Assembly: GCF_900103485.1 (NCBI RefSeq)
Contig: NZ_FNHW01000006.1
Coordinates: forward strand, 62,001-126,000
Direction of reading: 5' to 3'
From: Fictibacillus solisalsi
Lineage (GTDB): Bacteria; Bacillota; Bacilli; Bacillales; Fictibacillaceae
DNA length: 64,000 nt
This document shows positions 61,840-64,000 of the stretch, piece after piece. A model generated the notes under the pieces. That model was not told the DNA's origin. It worked only from the letters and a program-made list of their open reading frames with translations, and searched no databases. The translations under genes were made by a program, and so were the position numbers. Numbering within the stretch: the stretch's first letter is position 1; each line of letters starts with the position of its first letter.

Positions 61840-62656
61840 CTGCAGGTTTCTGCTCCAGCTGATGAATTCGTTCAAGGATTCTTCGTTTCCTATAGAGCAT
61901 CATACCCGTTTCCGCCACTTCATCAATGGTGGATTTGTTAATAAACGCTCCGAAAACCATCCCAGCTACAGGTACCAATTGAAATAGCTTTTTCCATCCG
62001 AAATTGTCCCGGTAGGCAGCGATGACTTCCCGCCAGCCCTGAAGCTGGGAAATGGCATGGCGGTTTCGCTCGTCATCCTTCATGGATAATTCTTCTAAAA
62101 TCGCACGTTTCCCTACATAATCCGAAGAAGCGAATTGCAGGCATTTAATGATGAAAATCCGTTCCTCTTTGCTGGTGGGGTCATATCCATAAGAGATCGC
62201 AATTTCCTGGAGGGTTTTCAGTGAAAGGCCGAGAATGATAGGAATATCAATCCCTAATGTGAACAGGCCGCCAACACCGGTTGTGGCTCCTTGGACAGTT
62301 GCCATTTTTGTACGGGCGCTTTTGAAATAAGAGGCAGTCTGGTCCATGGAGCCAAGCGGCAGGTTTGCGATGTCTGGTGCAGCGAATTCCTCTGGCAGGC
62401 TTCCTGTTTCTTTAAATTTTTTTAAGATGGATTTCTCGCTGACGAGATACTTGCCGCCAGTTTGAACATAGCTTCCAATCTCATCGACAATTTGAAGCGC
62501 CTTATCCTGTAAAAATTTGGGTGTTATTTTATCGAGAAGCTTGAAAGGGATCCTCCCAAGCTTTTCCCAAAACCATAAATCCTTTTGATCCTTTTCCCAT
62601 TTCTGGACACTTTCCAGTTCCTTCTGTAAAAATTCAAGAGACTCGATCGTAAACAC
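61832..62656 (-). CDS. EcsC-family protein
   Basis: A 274-residue protein of the EcsC type (helical, KMATVQGATTGVGGLFTLGIDIPIILGLSLKTLQEIAISYGYDP in the middle). B. subtilis EcsC is coded with the EcsAB ABC transporter, but here no EcsAB genes adjoin. A GTG start at 62656 is used by frame; its ribosome site is unclear because AAGGA abuts it, and an AGG 10 bases up may serve. Confidence 0.82.
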   Translation of the reverse strand: MFTIESLEFLQKELESVQKWEKDQKDLWFWEKLGRIPFKLLDKITPKFLQDKALQIVDEIGSYVQTGGKYLVSEKSILKKFKETGSLPEEFAAPDIANLPLGSMDQTASYFKSARTKMATVQGATTGVGGLFTLGIDIPIILGLSLKTLQEIAISYGYDPTSKEERIFIIKCLQFASSDYVGKRAILEELSMKDDERNRHAISQLQGWREVIAAYRDNFGWKKLFQLVPVAGMVFGAFINKSTIDEVAETGMMLYRKRRILERIHQLEQKPADE

Positions 62657-62931
62657 TCCTTCATAACCTGCCCATCATAAGGTTCTATTTTTATTTTAAT
62701 ATGTATTGTCATACGTGAAAAGCAGGAGGAAGATTCACATTTTAGTTTAACGGGAATTTGGCAACGGGTATTAATTGGAAATGAGACCCAGTGGAAAGCT
62801 GTCATACAAGCAGCTGCCCGGCGATAAGGTAGTAGGGAGTAAACGTTGTCTTGTCCCATACAATGAATATGATTAGCCACCAACCTGTAAATGCCTTAAA
62901 ATAAAGGTAAGTACAGTAAGGAGTGAAAACA
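62657..62931. other. Divergent intergenic region
   Basis: About 275 bases between the divergent EcsC-like and lipoprotein genes. A roughly 40-codon open stretch ends at 62825 on the + strand but has no ATG, GTG or TTG start with a ribosome site. I see no hairpin with a T run. Confidence 0.4.
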
Positions 62932-64000
62932 ATGAGGAAAACGATCCTCACTTTCATTCTTCCGTTTCTGCTCTTAAGCTTGCCAGGCTGCAGTTTATTG
63001 GATACAGGCAGCCCCACTGAAGAAAAAGATACACCAGGCAATGCCCTTACTAAAGCGGCGGAGAAGAATAATGAGACAGCTGATTTAAAACGTCTGGAGC
63101 TCAGCGGCTACAGCCGAAGGGTCGGTGCTACGCTTACAAGTCCCAAATACAAAGATTTTAGTGTGAATTCTTCCTTTATGGTTTCGGGAAGAATCAACAA
63201 TACCAAGCGTTTAAAATCAAGCTATACGCTGATCACAATCCGCAGTGAAAAAGACGGAAGCCATTTTAAGTATTTGGCACCCATCGAAAATGGACGGTTC
63301 AAGCAAAAAGTACAGCTGTTTAACGGGAAAGGCAAATATGATGTGAAGGTCAGCCTGCCGAGCGATGAAAGCAAGGATTATTATTATGATTTGGCTCAAA
63401 TGAATGTGACCAATGTGAATCCGGAAGTAAAACGCGATGTGCTGTACACGCAAAATGCGTATCAGGAGAATTTGAAGCTGAACTCTTCCATTGAAGGCTA
63501 CATGAAAAAAGAAGGAAATGTAGATATCAAGGGATCCATAGGTGATACGAAAGCAAAGGATCTGCTGGTGCAAATGTCCAAAGGAACCCAGGTCACCAAA
63601 ATTATGGTGCCTGTTGAGAACGGACATTTTGATACCCGGGTGCCTCTTTACTTTGGTGAGGGCGTTCATACCCTGAAAGTGATGACACCTGCATCCAACG
63701 TGGCCAATTATTATAACGAGGCTGCTGAACTGAAAGTAGACAACACATCCGATACAGTCTCCCAGCCCATTGAGTTTTCAAAAGAATACAACGAGCGCGG
63801 ATTCACACTGGAGTCTCCTGCTGCTGGCGGGATGAAAACCGGTCTGGATTATGAACTGAAAGGAAAAATTGATCCAAACGCTCCGTTTGCTAAAGATACA
63901 GACACGGTGTTTGTTCAGACCAAAAAGGGATCGCTTGAAGCCATGTACGCGGTACCGGTAAAAGACTATACGTTTGATGGGAAATTTTATCTCCGGTTCG
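62932..64000 (+). CDS. Lipoprotein of unknown function (3' end outside the window)
   Basis: An ATG at 62932 with AAGGAG 8 bases upstream opens a frame that stays open to base 64000 (356 codons). The signal peptide ends in a lipobox, SLPGC (Cys-20), so it is a membrane-anchored lipoprotein facing outward. The rest is made of beta-sandwich-like repeats of about 90-100 residues: SGRINNTKRLKSSYTLITI, EGYMKKEGNVDIKGSIG and LKGKIDPN begin similar blocks, each with an ENG-type hairpin. A C-terminal domain beyond the window (transglutaminase-like, for example) is possible but not visible. Confidence 0.8.
   Translation, partial: MRKTILTFILPFLLLSLPGCSLLDTGSPTEEKDTPGNALTKAAEKNNETADLKRLELSGYSRRVGATLTSPKYKDFSVNSSFMVSGRINNTKRLKSSYTLITIRSEKDGSHFKYLAPIENGRFKQKVQLFNGKGKYDVKVSLPSDESKDYYYDLAQMNVTNVNPEVKRDVLYTQNAYQENLKLNSSIEGYMKKEGNVDIKGSIGDTKAKDLLVQMSKGTQVTKIMVPVENGHFDTRVPLYFGEGVHTLKVMTPASNVANYYNEAAELKVDNTSDTVSQPIEFSKEYNERGFTLESPAAGGMKTGLDYELKGKIDPNAPFAKDTDTVFVQTKKGSLEAMYAVPVKDYTFDGKFYLRF

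Noticed and set aside
61681-61987. Forward frames antisense to the DUF2085/EcsC genes
   Set aside because: The reverse strand carries recognised families with coupled starts; the forward frames are shadows.

Overview
The window is chromosomal DNA of a spore-former from the Bacillaceae (Firmicutes). The evidence is AGGAGG-type ribosome binding sites, sigma-A promoters, GTG and TTG starts, intrinsic terminators with long T runs, cre-like CcpA sites, purine riboswitches, and Spo0E- and SinI-like small proteins. Encoded proteins are close to Bacillus subtilis IolABCDEGHIJT, SacB, LevB, GuaA, PbuG and CspB. The exact species cannot be named from the sequence alone. No rRNA, tRNA, insertion sequence or CRISPR array was found.

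Layout. 1-900: the 3' end of a CstA-like transporter gene, then gene-poor DNA with three terminators. 900-16100: a complete myo-inositol catabolic locus in two transcription blocks. The first has two tandem IolR-like repressors, iolH, a tautomerase and iolABCD-J; the second has iolE-iolT-iolG-iolI. The main promoters carry cre-like boxes inside or just after the core promoter and TAACCAA-type IolR-like boxes. The gap between blocks holds a degenerate Bacillaceae repeat and a reverse-strand 33-codon gene with its own near-consensus promoter, ribosome site and terminator. 16200-28600: mixed small units: an aldo/keto reductase, DUF4317, HxlR regulator with nitroreductase, a MerR-like/DUF3967 protein, a trio of small developmental regulators (Spo0E-like, AbrB-like, SinI-like), an ArsR-SRPBCC pair with a perfect palindrome, EamA, AraC, an alpha/beta hydrolase with TetR, a NERD protein, a cold shock protein and GNAT.

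28700-36200 is a reverse-strand fructan island: endolevanase-like GH32, levansucrase, then a compact operon of histidine kinase, AraC-type response regulator and sugar-binding lipoprotein with no permease. A 22-bp-spaced direct repeat upstream of the levansucrase promoter is a good candidate site for the regulator. 36400-46000: EamA, a holin-like protein, a MoxR-DUF58-transglutaminase operon, and guaA and pbuG, each behind a guanine-class riboswitch.

46100-61200 is the most unusual part: a type VII (WXG100/ESX-like) secretion locus. It encodes a vWA protein, a PP2C phosphatase, a YukD/EsaB-like protein, an EssC-like ATPase with three P-loops but no N-terminal FHA region, a WXG100 protein, a WXG100-like relative with WDS in place of WxG, a probable WXG-type substrate, accessory membrane proteins, a kinase-like/TM/TPR protein laid out like EssB but apparently with catalytic residues kept, and a 947-residue surface protein. 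EsaA and EssA are not recognisable here. 61250-64000: a small membrane protein, DUF2085, an EcsC-family protein and the 5' part of a lipoprotein gene that runs off the window.
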